49,871 nucleotides of DNA from Promethearchaeota archaeon (lineage in GTDB: Archaea; Asgardarchaeota; Thorarchaeia; Thorarchaeales; Thorarchaeaceae), in the NCBI GenBank assembly GCA_014728035.1, contig WJMJ01000080.1, positions 1-49,871 on the forward strand. Reading direction: 5' to 3'. This document shows, piece after piece, positions 37,030 to 45,329 of the stretch. Numbering within the stretch: the stretch's first letter is position 1; each line of letters begins with the position of its first letter. The translations under genes were made by a program, and so were the position numbers. A model generated the notes under the pieces. The model saw only the letters and a list, made by a program, of their open reading frames with translations. It ran no database searches and had not been told where the DNA came from.

Positions 37030-38159
37030 CTATTTATATGCTTAATATCGTTAACAATATCGTTAGTGATATAATGATGCAGGTTTCGCCCCTTCCTGGT
37101 TCTGAATTTCATGTTCTTAGTGTGATTTTTTCAGTACTTGTCACAATAATAGCTCTCCAACTTTATAGAAAAACGCGAGTAAAAGAGACCCTTATTTTTG
37201 CAGTCTATCCCTTGTGTTATGGAATATGGCAAGTTATATCACTACCTGCTGAATTTTGGCAAAACATCATTCTGGCAAAAATCGGATATCTAATTGGCAT
37301 AGCTGGTATTTTAGCTCTCTTTGCCTTTGGAGAACGTATACATACTCGATCTGGAATTCGGGAGATAGTCATATCCACCACTTTTGGAGCATTTCTCCTT
37401 GCTCTTGCCACGGATACAATGGTGCATATCTCTCCTGTAACAGGTGAAGTGCTTTTTGGTTTTGGTATCGAAGTGATTCTTATCGGAACATTTCTAACCA
37501 ATATCATTGGAATCTGGATGGTACGTGTTTCTTACAAGGTATACAAACGAACAAAATCATTGGAAGATAAGAAACCAGCACAAGCAGCTATGCTTTTCAT
37601 GTTGGCAATGGTAATTCTTATTTTTGCACATTCTGGACAACAGTCCGCATCATTATTTCTGGCCCCAGGTTTTGAACAACGATCTCTTGTTTTGATACCA
37701 ACCTTAGGTCCTCTCTTCATTCTTCTTTCACTATGGCGATTTTCTTACATTCCATATGTTCTCACGATTGAGGCTGAAGCATTGACAGTATATCACACAT
37801 CAGGTATTCCAATATATCATCGTACTTTGAGTAATGTTGTAACCCATGATCCGGCTCTTCTGACAGGAGCACTATCTGCCATCAACTCTTTTACTAAAGA
37901 GGTCGTATCTGATTCACAACTAAATGCAATTCAATTGGGAAGCTATATTCTTGAACACTATCATTCAGGTGAGTACACGATTCTCTTGGTAACACTCTCG
38001 AAAAACTCGATTGTTTCTAGTATACTACAGAAGTTCGTAGAGAGCGTTGCTGAACGGTTGAAAAAAGAAGATCCTGCTGGTCCGGAAGTGACAAAAATAG
38101 TATCTGAGAAGTTCAAAAATGAAGTTCCAATTCTCGTAGAACTTGCTCCTCCGACATAG
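37023..38159 (+). CDS. Seven-transmembrane protein with C-terminal longin/roadblock-like domain
   Basis: Seven hydrophobic helices occupy about residues 30-245, ending in PLFILLSLWRFSY. The remaining 130 residues form a soluble domain whose pattern (EAEALTVYHTSGIPIYHRTL, then LSAINSFTKEVV and YTILLVTLSKNSIVS) fits the strand-helix order of longin or roadblock domains, which bind and regulate small GTPases. The true start may be ATG 37074 or 37077, since TATA box ATTTATAT lies at 37032-37039. A receptor-like role coupled to GTPases is inference. No related family was named with certainty. Confidence 0.65.
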   Translation: MQSIYMLNIVNNIVSDIMMQVSPLPGSEFHVLSVIFSVLVTIIALQLYRKTRVKETLIFAVYPLCYGIWQVISLPAEFWQNIILAKIGYLIGIAGILALFAFGERIHTRSGIREIVISTTFGAFLLALATDTMVHISPVTGEVLFGFGIEVILIGTFLTNIIGIWMVRVSYKVYKRTKSLEDKKPAQAAMLFMLAMVILIFAHSGQQSASLFLAPGFEQRSLVLIPTLGPLFILLSLWRFSYIPYVLTIEAEALTVYHTSGIPIYHRTLSNVVTHDPALLTGALSAINSFTKEVVSDSQLNAIQLGSYILEHYHSGEYTILLVTLSKNSIVSSILQKFVESVAERLKKEDPAGPEVTKIVSEKFKNEVPILVELAPPT

Positions 38160-38214
38160 ACTAATCCTATTGATCTCTTTGAGTTCGAAGTATAAAAGAC
38201 TTCGAGTCGATTGC

Positions 38215-38376
38215 TCATTGTGTTGCGAGTATTCCGTTTAGGTGGTCATACTCATGTTGCAGCAGCTCAGAGAGGTCATCCTTAAGGTTCTTCTTTTCTA
38301 TCCATTTTTCATCTCGGTAGAGAATGGTACAAGTTTTGTGACGCATTACTCGCACCACCAGTTCTGGAAAACACAT
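38215..38376 (-). pseudogene. Peptide deformylase C-terminal remnant
   Basis: The minus strand from ATG 38376 reads MCFPELVVRVMRHKT, then LYRDEKW, and LSELLQHEYDHLNGIL before TGA at 38215. This is the end of a polypeptide deformylase: the ECxxxP-like Cys region and the metal-binding HExxDH-type motif (QHEYDHLNG). TAG and TGA codons directly upstream cut it off from the N-terminal half, which is not found in any frame. It is a decayed gene. Deformylases are uncommon in archaea and the copy was probably acquired from bacteria. Confidence 0.7.
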
Positions 38377-38573
38377 CAGGTACCTCTATCATTTCGTAAC
38401 TTTTGGCAGTTTGTATATCTCTCTAACTGCTATGTTGGTCCAATTGTATCTCTCCTCGATAAAGAATCATATGAGGTTAACATAGGTTTCTGGACAGACT
38501 TTCCACAAGCTGTTATTGCAATCATAGCTATATTTATATGATAATTAATACAATGGTGATAATGGTGACAAAT

Positions 38574-38876
38574 ATGTCAACTGATGAAACAACTAATGAA
38601 GATCGCGATACGAGATTACGAATGCGTCGCAGATTCCAAGAACTTAAGGAAGCTCAACGCAAAAGAGAAGAAGCTAGTTCAGCATGGGTAATGGTAGCAT
38701 ACATAGGATTTCTTTTTACATTCATAGGATTCTTCATGATGCTAATCTTCTTGGGTGTTGTTCCTTTGACCCTGGAGATAATCATTTCAGCTGGTGTGAT
38801 TCTATTCGGAGTCTTCTTCATTGCAATTGGATTCTTCTTGAGAAATTCTCCTAGTTTAGTAATGGATGATATGTAA
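38574..38876 (+). CDS. Small two-helix membrane protein
   Basis: A charged cytoplasmic N-terminus (DTRLRMRRRFQELKEAQRKR) precedes two membrane helices (AYIGFLFTFIGFFMMLIFLG and IISAGVILFGVFFIAIGFFL). The start is ATG 38574 with GGTGA five bases upstream; the longer frame from 38538 lacks a ribosome site. Function unknown. The next gene follows closely. Confidence 0.65.
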   Translation: MSTDETTNEDRDTRLRMRRRFQELKEAQRKREEASSAWVMVAYIGFLFTFIGFFMMLIFLGVVPLTLEIIISAGVILFGVFFIAIGFFLRNSPSLVMDDM

Positions 38877-38902
38877 GTGAAAAATAACACGAGGTGTGCC
38901 AT

Positions 38903-39286
38903 GTGACAAACGTAACAATACGCGGGATAGATGATCAAGTCTACAGTCTTTTTTCAGCTGAGGCTAGGAGACGTGGCGTTCCCATAGGCGAACTAGTTAC
39001 TCAGATCATGCGAATCTTTCTCGAAGAAACCAGTGAAAAGCAGTTTCGAATTGAAGATATGGATGAACTGACTTTAACGAAGGAAGAGCTAGAATCAGTG
39101 GGAGCTCCAATTAGTTTCAGTGGAATCAAGCATCTCCTAATCGCTGATGATGTTGATTGGGAAACTTTCGACAAATACGTTGACGAGATTCGTAAGTCAA
39201 AGACTGTAACAATTCCAAATTCTCTAACAAAACTTCAAGTTCTAACGAAATGTCGGAAAGTTGACAAGATTATTGAAGCCAAGTAA
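38903..39286 (+). CDS. Ribbon-helix-helix-like protein
   Basis: The first 45 residues (TNVTIRGIDDQVYSLFSAEA, then RRRGVPIGELVTQIM) fit a ribbon-helix-helix DNA-binding fold, as in antitoxins and CopG/Arc regulators. The rest is acidic and of unknown fold. The GAGGTG sequence places the start at GTG 38903 (6-base spacing), not at 38894. No partner toxin was recognised next to it. Confidence 0.6.
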   Translation: MTNVTIRGIDDQVYSLFSAEARRRGVPIGELVTQIMRIFLEETSEKQFRIEDMDELTLTKEELESVGAPISFSGIKHLLIADDVDWETFDKYVDEIRKSKTVTIPNSLTKLQVLTKCRKVDKIIEAK

Positions 39287-39627
39287 ATCTGAAATGAGGA
39301 AGTATGTTTACCTAAGAATCATAACAAGTTACTTGGATATGATATTAGGTACCTTACTATTTTTCTAATTTTTTCTCAACCTATTCTTTCAGGAATTGGG
39401 AATCTACTAGATTTCATTGTCTTGACTATTTCTTTCTAATATTGCAAGCTCGTGTGAATGATCTAAAAGCGAGTAATTTAGGTGTTCAAATTTCTCCTAG
39501 GCTGACGATCATCAATACTACATGGAACATGAAATATACTGAGATAAGAACATGCTCTCTTCTTTCAATCCTCAAATTCATTATTTACATACAATGAGGA
39601 TTTCTTTTTGTCTGCTAATTCTTAATT
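39287..39627. other. Intergenic region without a recognisable gene
   Basis: Nothing credible reads as protein on either strand. AATCCTC (39567-39573) and GAGGATT (39596-39602) form an inverted pair followed by TCTTTTTG and could end transcription; this is weak. Confidence 0.4.
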
Positions 39628-40356
39628 TTACTTCCCTTTGAGAAAAGCTTCAATTAGATTCATGATATGTTCAGTGATTTCTTCTTGGGTGAATCCAATC
39701 CTATCCAATACAGCACTACGAAGCTTAACCTCATCAGCCATTCCACTCATCAACATATACACGAATTGAGCGATATGAACATCATCCAAGTCTTTTCTTA
39801 TTGTACCATCTGATTTTCCTTTTCTAATGACCTTCATCCACAAATCTGTATTTCTCTTCAATTGAACATATAGTTCGATAAGGTAGGGTTCTTCGAAGTT
39901 CTTAAGCAATTTCTTGAATTCCTTCTTTTCCGTTCCTGCATCGATGATATCATACCATTTTTTTATCGTAACATTATGGAGTTGTACACGCTTGAAGAAT
40001 TCTCTCATGATGTCAAATATTATTCCTTTTTCTACACCAGATATGAATGCAGATTTTGCAAGTTGGAGAAACTGATCAATTCCTGGGATATCATTTGGAT
40101 AATTCTGTTCAATTCTGTCATTTGTAGTTTCAAACATCTGTCTTCCAATCTCAAAATAGATTGCATCCTTGTTCTGAAAATAATTGTACAACGTTGTACG
40201 ACTAACAAACGCTGATTCTGCAATCTCTTCTAGACTTACTTCTTCAAATGATCTTTTTGAGAACAACTTTTCAGCTGCGGTCAGAATATTTTGTTTGGTT
40301 CTCTCTTTTTTTCTGTAACGTAAGTTTTTCGTTTTTTGATCCTTTTTCGGTGTCAT
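39628..40356 (-). CDS. TetR-family transcriptional regulator
   Basis: The N-terminal helix-turn-helix is typical of TetR (QNILTAAEKLFSKRSFEEVS, then IAESAFVSRTTLYNYFQNKD) and the C-terminal helical ligand domain follows. It is divergent from the DUF4386 membrane protein, which it most likely represses; the 130-base AT-rich intergenic region would carry the operators. The ligand is unknown. Confidence 0.9.
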   Translation of the reverse strand: MTPKKDQKTKNLRYRKKERTKQNILTAAEKLFSKRSFEEVSLEEIAESAFVSRTTLYNYFQNKDAIYFEIGRQMFETTNDRIEQNYPNDIPGIDQFLQLAKSAFISGVEKGIIFDIMREFFKRVQLHNVTIKKWYDIIDAGTEKKEFKKLLKNFEEPYLIELYVQLKRNTDLWMKVIRKGKSDGTIRKDLDDVHIAQFVYMLMSGMADEVKLRSAVLDRIGFTQEEITEHIMNLIEAFLKGK

Positions 40357-40486
40357 ATCATGGTACTAATTATTTACTCAATTTATAAATATTTACATTG
40401 AAACCATAATTAGTGTTATTGTATAATATTGTACTTATAGTAAAAGTTTATATGCAAAGTAAAGTGTACAAGTCAGGTGCTTAACT

Positions 40487-41137
40487 TTGAATCTTAGTAA
40501 ACTAAATGCAAAATTTGTAGGTCTTTTCATCATAATTACCTACTTGAGTTTGGTAATCAGTGGAATTATTCTTGCACCTTTGTTAGATGCCCCTGATATT
40601 TTGGCTGTTATATTTCCAAATGCCCTTATGTGGCAAGTTGGAGTATACGTTGAACTTGGAAATGCAATAGGTGTTCTAGGTATTGCTCTATTCATGTACC
40701 CATTTTTGAAAGAATATCATAAAGGACTAGCATTATTCTATGTTGGTATCCGATTAGTTGAATCAATATTCTCAGCGATTGCTTCCATGAGTCGATTACT
40801 CCTCATTGATATCAGTAGTGCATATTTGGACGCTGGTTCACCAAGTAATTCATATTATCAAGGCTTAGCTGATTTCGCACTTGCAATATACCACTGGGCT
40901 TTTGAGATGCCAACAGTCTTTTTCCTTATTGGAGCAGTGCTTTTCTATTTCCTACTGGAACAAACAGAATTGGTGCCTAGGTATATCACTATCTGGGGAT
41001 ATATAGCTGTAATTGCATTGTTAATCCTAAACATTTTTGGTGCATTCTTAGGTGTAATTGCATTTGTTTTCGCACTTCCAATAATAACGAATGAGATATT
41101 CTTAGCAATCTGGTTGATTGCGAAGGGTGATTTTTGA
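40487..41137 (+). CDS. DUF4386 family membrane protein
   Basis: It has six or seven hydrophobic helices (LFIIITYLSLVISGIILAPL at the start, LILNIFGAFLGVIAFVFALP near the end) and matches the DUF4386 family by length (216) and helix pattern. AGGTG (40475-40479) is 7 bases before TTG 40487. The divergent TetR gene suggests it is induced by a small hydrophobic compound. The transport or sensing role is not known. Confidence 0.75.
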   Translation: MNLSKLNAKFVGLFIIITYLSLVISGIILAPLLDAPDILAVIFPNALMWQVGVYVELGNAIGVLGIALFMYPFLKEYHKGLALFYVGIRLVESIFSAIASMSRLLLIDISSAYLDAGSPSNSYYQGLADFALAIYHWAFEMPTVFFLIGAVLFYFLLEQTELVPRYITIWGYIAVIALLILNIFGAFLGVIAFVFALPIITNEIFLAIWLIAKGDF

Positions 41138-41158
41138 TAGATTAGATGTGAATCTTAT

Positions 41159-41190
41159 GGAGATCACTTGGTCTCCAATCCCTTTTCTTT
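41159..41190 (+). terminator. Terminator of the DUF4386 gene
   Basis: GGAGATC pairs with GGTCTCC (41159-41176, one T-G pair) around ACTT, followed by CCCTTTTCTTTTTC. Confidence 0.7.
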
Positions 41191-41417
41191 TTCTTTTCAC
41201 CGTTGAATCTTGACTTCTATCTCTCATTATGGTCATTGTGAGTAGAACTTGTGCATGACTTTCTTCACTGATTTTATTGCTTCCTCATCTAGAGGTGCAT
41301 AGAACTCAAGACTTCACAATTCTATTTTCTTGATGAGTTATGAATTCTCGCAATCTGTTTCATTCACCTCTTCGAACGTTTTTGGTGCCCATACCTCTTT
41401 CTATCCTGTTCCTATGG

Positions 41418-41441
41418 AATAAATTAGAACACGTGTTCCAA
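41418..41441. repeat. 21-bp repeat with palindrome, left copy
   Basis: Bases 41418-41438 are identical to 44319-44339. The inner palindrome reads TTAGAACACGTGTTCCAA (41424-41441, one mismatch). It lies beyond the 3' end of the surface glycoprotein gene. Confidence 0.75.
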
Positions 41442-41624
41442 AACTCTACTTCTCAAAACCTTTTTCGAATCTTTTCAAAAGTTAAGAATTCTGTTGATCT
41501 CGCGTGTGCAGCACTAATTGCTGACTCTGAAATACATCCTACTAATCGTGAAAAAAAGCTCTATCTCAAATCACACTTGAGTCTCTATTTATGATAGTCA
41601 AAATGAAATTGATATAACCTTTGA

Positions 41625-41653
41625 AAAAAGTAGAAGTCCCGCCCGAAGGCGGG
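41625..41653 (-). terminator. Terminator of the surface glycoprotein gene
   Basis: On the minus strand CCCGCC-TTCG-GGCGGG (41653-41638) forms a perfect stem with a stable UUCG-type loop, followed by ACTTCTACTTTTTTC. Confidence 0.85.
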
Positions 41654-41661
41654 TAGTAGAT

Positions 41662-44151
41662 TTATTGCTTACGTTTACGACTGAAAACAACTACACCAAT
41701 GATGACGACTAATACCACTGCTGCAATGATGAGCAAGGTATTGATGTCTAGGTCTCCTATCAATGATGATGCAGTTATTTTCACTAAGACTGTATCAGAC
41801 ACTTCTTGACCATATGCATCAGTTACTGTCAATGTTACTTCATAACCAGCGGCTTCCCAGTCAGTCAAATCGACCGTTACGGAGTTTCCATCCCAGACAT
41901 CTGTAGTTTCTGTTGAACCATTTATAGTAATGGTATAACTGTCTGGACTGATGCTATATGGTGTCCAAGTGATTTCATGGGGGCCATCTGAGCCTGCTTG
42001 GAATTCTATGTCTGATGGACTGTCGATTGAAGGCCGTAGCATGAACACGATCTGATTAATCCACAACTCAAAGTTGTCTTTGTATGCTGATTCATCAGTA
42101 TCTCCGTTGTATTGATCTATCAAGTACCCATTGTAGAGAGATCTACCATTCAATCCAAGTACAATAGAAGCTTCATCTGCGGTTACGGATGATGCATATC
42201 CTGCAATAGCTGTTGCGTTATCAAACACAGTAAGAGCTTCACCAGTTCGACCATAGTCCTCTCCTCCCGAAACATATGATTCTCCGAGATCAATAGGATT
42301 ATTGAAGATTGGATGTCCTGCGTCCCAGAAATATGTGGTAGATGCTACTGTCTTTTCATCTGCATAAGCAAATCCTAGTTTTGCCCAAAGTGGCTCATCC
42401 GGATGTGTTACAGTCCAATAATATGATATGATCAATTTTCCACCAGTATCAAGATAATCACTTGTATCATTAGTATAACCCATTGCAGCCCAAGGTGAGT
42501 CAAAAATAACAAGATCCCATTCATACCAATACAAGCTCCTATTGTAGAAATCCTGATTTCTAACTGGGAAATAGTTCAAACCAAGTTCATTGAGAGCAAG
42601 AGCAGCAGGTGATTTTTGAATTATAGTGAACGGATAATTTGTGTAGTACAGAATCTTCGCATCTGTAGAGGTTAACCAATCGGCGGCGTCAACAGCGTAG
42701 TATTTGTTTCCAGAGGTTTTAAGACGCAAACTATCAAAGATATTGATATCTGAAAAGAGTAGGACTCTTCCCTCACCATATTCCTGTGCAGCTACTACGA
42801 TGTTGTTCCCGTATTTGTAAACTGCTTTTGCATCATTCCCTGTGAGATTGATGTAATTTCGATAACTGATTCCTATACTTCCAGAAGTCTTGGCTGAAAT
42901 ATGGTATGGTGTAGCTCTGATTGCAGTCTGATCATCCAATACATTATATGAACCGATCTCCATATCATAGTCCGCAAGCAGTTCATTGATACGTTCGTTC
43001 CCTCCTGATGGTAAGAATCCTGATCGATCTCCCATAACCAACATTGATCCCCCATCTGCTACCCAATTATTGATTGTTGACATTTCAGTTGTAGTATAAT
43101 TCAAGTCAGGCCAACTGAGAATTATCATATCATATTGTTCAAGTCTTTCAGTTGTGAAGTTACCTTCGGATGAGGGGAAGAACTTGTCAAAGGTGTATGA
43201 ATGATTGACGAGTAGATTCCTGTACTCTCCATAATTATTGGTAGGACTCCAAGTTGTTGCGAATTCGTCCCAACTGTCCACATGTAATCGTGGTTGATGT
43301 GAGAAGTCAAATGCAATCCTCGCCTTTGGTCTTGGTGCTAACCAATCTACAGCATCAATTACTAAATTGTTGATGTCATTGCTCCATGGGTCAATAGGTA
43401 TACCGATGTGCACGACTTTTCCTCCCTTATCGTTAGGATCACTAGCAACAATAACAGCCTCATTTGGATCAGCTGCTGATAGGGCTAGAATCTCTACTGA
43501 ACTATATATGGAGGCTGTTGAGAGGCTATCAACAAGGTACGTACCATAATTCAAAGTAGTATATGTTAGTTGGTCTGTTACATCATAGGATTTTGTAACC
43601 GGATGTAGTGTCTGAATCTCTGCTGGTCCAGTACTAACATAATTCCAGAATGCATATCTGCCATCATCTATACTCTCGTTTTCTCTAGGCAATATTCCTG
43701 CCCAACCAAGATATCCGATTGAACTATCGAAACTGAGAACACCTCCACCTCCTAGCCAGAATTCTTTAACATGGTTCGAGATATTTTCTCGTGGATTATT
43801 ATCAGGTAAGACAATTACATCATAATCTGCTAATATAAGCTTATAATCCAGAATATCTTGGAAAGTGATTCTGTCAACTGAATATCCAGCATTATCCAAT
43901 ACACTGTAAATGATTGAATAATTGGTATTCATGCTTCCTTGTGTGTAAGCTGGACATGTAAAATTAGTTTCATTATATAATGCAACACGAATTTCTCTAT
44001 CTGGTAGAGCACTTGGCGTTGAGGTTTCATAAAGGGGTGAAGTATCCGATGTAATTTGACTGGATGATATTGATGGTGATATCGCTGAAGGCACCATGAA
44101 TATTCCTGTCAAAAACAAAGTAACCATAATAAGAAGGCTGACGCGTTTCAT
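41662..44151 (-). CDS. Large membrane-anchored surface glycoprotein
   Basis: The start is ATG 44151 with GAGG six bases upstream, giving signal peptide MKRVSLLIMVTLFLTGIFMV. The ectodomain contains repeated alpha/beta units of the class I glutamine-amidotransferase-like type (YDVIVLPDNNPRENI, YDMIILSWPDLNYTT, DLVIFDSPWAAMG), then an Ig-like domain (ITWTPYSISPDSYTITINGS), a membrane helix (LLIIAAVVLVVIIGVVVF) and an SRKRKQ tail. The amidotransferase-like domains lack an obvious catalytic triad, so they may bind ligands or stabilise the surface layer. N-glycosylation sites are common. It is flanked by the 21-bp repeats. Confidence 0.82.
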   Translation of the reverse strand: MKRVSLLIMVTLFLTGIFMVPSAISPSISSSQITSDTSPLYETSTPSALPDREIRVALYNETNFTCPAYTQGSMNTNYSIIYSVLDNAGYSVDRITFQDILDYKLILADYDVIVLPDNNPRENISNHVKEFWLGGGGVLSFDSSIGYLGWAGILPRENESIDDGRYAFWNYVSTGPAEIQTLHPVTKSYDVTDQLTYTTLNYGTYLVDSLSTASIYSSVEILALSAADPNEAVIVASDPNDKGGKVVHIGIPIDPWSNDINNLVIDAVDWLAPRPKARIAFDFSHQPRLHVDSWDEFATTWSPTNNYGEYRNLLVNHSYTFDKFFPSSEGNFTTERLEQYDMIILSWPDLNYTTTEMSTINNWVADGGSMLVMGDRSGFLPSGGNERINELLADYDMEIGSYNVLDDQTAIRATPYHISAKTSGSIGISYRNYINLTGNDAKAVYKYGNNIVVAAQEYGEGRVLLFSDINIFDSLRLKTSGNKYYAVDAADWLTSTDAKILYYTNYPFTIIQKSPAALALNELGLNYFPVRNQDFYNRSLYWYEWDLVIFDSPWAAMGYTNDTSDYLDTGGKLIISYYWTVTHPDEPLWAKLGFAYADEKTVASTTYFWDAGHPIFNNPIDLGESYVSGGEDYGRTGEALTVFDNATAIAGYASSVTADEASIVLGLNGRSLYNGYLIDQYNGDTDESAYKDNFELWINQIVFMLRPSIDSPSDIEFQAGSDGPHEITWTPYSISPDSYTITINGSTETTDVWDGNSVTVDLTDWEAAGYEVTLTVTDAYGQEVSDTVLVKITASSLIGDLDINTLLIIAAVVLVVIIGVVVFSRKRKQ

Positions 44152-44318
44152 ACCTATCCTCAATTATAGATGACTAGATTGCCATATAAACTATAGCAGA
44201 CTAATAACTTGTAGAATTGTCCTACATCTCTTTTATTTTCTCAATGTATTCCTTAAGACCGGATTCATCTATTTTCGAAGATCTTGTAGAATTCATACTT
44301 GCTTGAATATCCATTTTC

Positions 44319-44342
44319 AATAAATTAGAACACGTGTTCTAA
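44319..44342. repeat. 21-bp repeat with perfect palindrome, right copy
   Basis: TTAGAACACGTGTTCTAA (44325-44342) is a perfect 18-bp palindrome preceded by AATAAA, about 175 bases upstream of the surface glycoprotein start. It has the form of a TetR-type dimer operator. The same 21 bases recur at 41418. Confidence 0.75.
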
Positions 44343-44433
44343 ATACATGTCTATCTTACACTTGCTTTTTGGAAATATCGAAAGTTATCCAGAAAATGTA
44401 ATGTGTCAAAAGGTATTCTATAGAGTATTAGAT

Positions 44434-44460
44434 CTCTTCTGGACTGGTTTTCCAGAAGAG
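44434..44460 (-). terminator. Hairpin after the C13 peptidase gene
   Basis: CTCTTCTGGA (44434-44443) pairs perfectly with TCCAGAAGAG (44451-44460) around a 7-base loop, 12 bases past the stop codon on the minus strand. The T-run is weak. Confidence 0.5.
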
Positions 44461-44472
44461 TATCTACTATTG

Positions 44473-45252
44473 TCAGAGGAAAATACTATCCCCATACCAT
44501 CCAGTGTTCCAAGCAACTTGTCCCATTGTGTACATGACGCCATTTCCATTGTCATTATACCTTGGTGTTTCACTGCGGCTATCCATTGCAGCTGCATAGA
44601 CAAAAGCTTCACGCATGGAGATATCTCCATCCTGATTGAAATCTGCATCACAAGCTCCATCGCCATTGAGGTGCCAACCAATGAGACCACTCATGAAGTG
44701 ATAGACAAACTCATCCCATTGACCTTCTGTGTCACAACCTGCAGAACCCTCATCATCCCCACAAGCAGTTAGAATCACTCGTTCAGGGGCGCTGATGTAT
44801 TCTATGAATTTTCCAGATACACATTGCTCCATTACAATAATCATATGCTGACACGTTATTGAATCTAGCAAGGACGCTACATGATTGTGAGTGAGTACCC
44901 CTGCCGAGTCCATGGGATTCCACACACTGATACCGCCATATCCTCCATGATTCGTTGTATAGAAGAATAATGTGTCACGCGACCCCATTTCCGTACTGAG
45001 ATCATCGAAGAGTGTATTCATGGATGGGTTAGTGGCAGGGTAATCCACCGTTGTGTATGGGTCTTCTGCAACACCATCCTTGTATACAATGTATATATTC
45101 TCAGCCTCATACCCGTGCATTAACAGAATGAAGTTCATGTATATGATGTCATTCCAGTAGCGATTGTTTCTCCTAAGAGAATATAATCTCATGAAGGTTC
45201 CTGATAAAAGATGAGTTTCTGTTTCTCTCTTCATCATCACTATATTGGTCAT
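44473..45252 (-). CDS. Legumain-like C13 family cysteine peptidase with EF-hand loop
   Basis: Catalytic residues of clan CD are visible: H102 in FFYTTNHGGYGG and C144 in IIVMEQCVSGKF, each after a hydrophobic strand, with RYWNDIIYMNFIL before them as in C13 peptidases. A canonical 12-residue EF-hand loop, DFNQDGDISMRE (near residue 205), suggests calcium binding. No signal peptide is seen, and the N-terminus is shorter than usual (259 residues), so the first strand may be altered. Divergent from an LRR gene. Specificity (Asn or Asp) is not predictable. Confidence 0.75.
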   Translation of the reverse strand: MTNIVMMKRETETHLLSGTFMRLYSLRRNNRYWNDIIYMNFILLMHGYEAENIYIVYKDGVAEDPYTTVDYPATNPSMNTLFDDLSTEMGSRDTLFFYTTNHGGYGGISVWNPMDSAGVLTHNHVASLLDSITCQHMIIVMEQCVSGKFIEYISAPERVILTACGDDEGSAGCDTEGQWDEFVYHFMSGLIGWHLNGDGACDADFNQDGDISMREAFVYAAAMDSRSETPRYNDNGNGVMYTMGQVAWNTGWYGDSIFL

Positions 45253-45329
45253 TAGGAATGTCTCGTTAGAATGGATATACTCAAAGAATGAGTTTATATC
45301 CGGTCAAGAGTATCCGTACTTGATAGAGG
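45253..45329. promoter_or_regulatory. Divergent promoter region of peptidase and LRR genes
   Basis: TTTATATCC (about 45294-45302) can serve as a TATA element towards ATG 45330 on the plus strand and, read as GGATATAAAC, towards ATG 45252 on the minus strand. The two genes may be expressed together. Confidence 0.45.

Larger units (their letters stand above)
41138..41661. other. Intergenic region with terminators and a palindrome
   Basis: No intact gene is credible. It holds two terminators and one copy of the 21-bp repeat, listed separately. A short minus-strand stretch (41233-41307, reading FYAPLDEEAIKSVKKVMHKF and ending in TGA) looks like the end of a lost gene. Confidence 0.4.
44164..44472. 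other. Upstream region of the surface glycoprotein
   Basis: It contains the right copy of the 21-bp repeat and the terminator hairpin of the C13 peptidase gene. No intact gene is seen. Confidence 0.4.

Noticed and set aside
40357..40486. TetR operator between 40357 and 40486
   Set aside because: Only imperfect AT-rich dyads are visible, none convincing, and the GAACACGTGTTC palindrome is absent there.
41233..41307. Short minus-strand coding-like tail
   Set aside because: Only 24 codons lie between two stops; kept as a note under the intergenic entry, not as a gene.
41340..41594. 84-codon plus-strand frame
   Set aside because: It overlaps the palindromic repeat, has no ribosome site and no recognisable protein features.
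44347..44772. 141-codon plus-strand frame after the right repeat copy
   Set aside because: Most of it is antisense to the C13 peptidase, whose catalytic motifs are clear; only the first 40 codons are outside.
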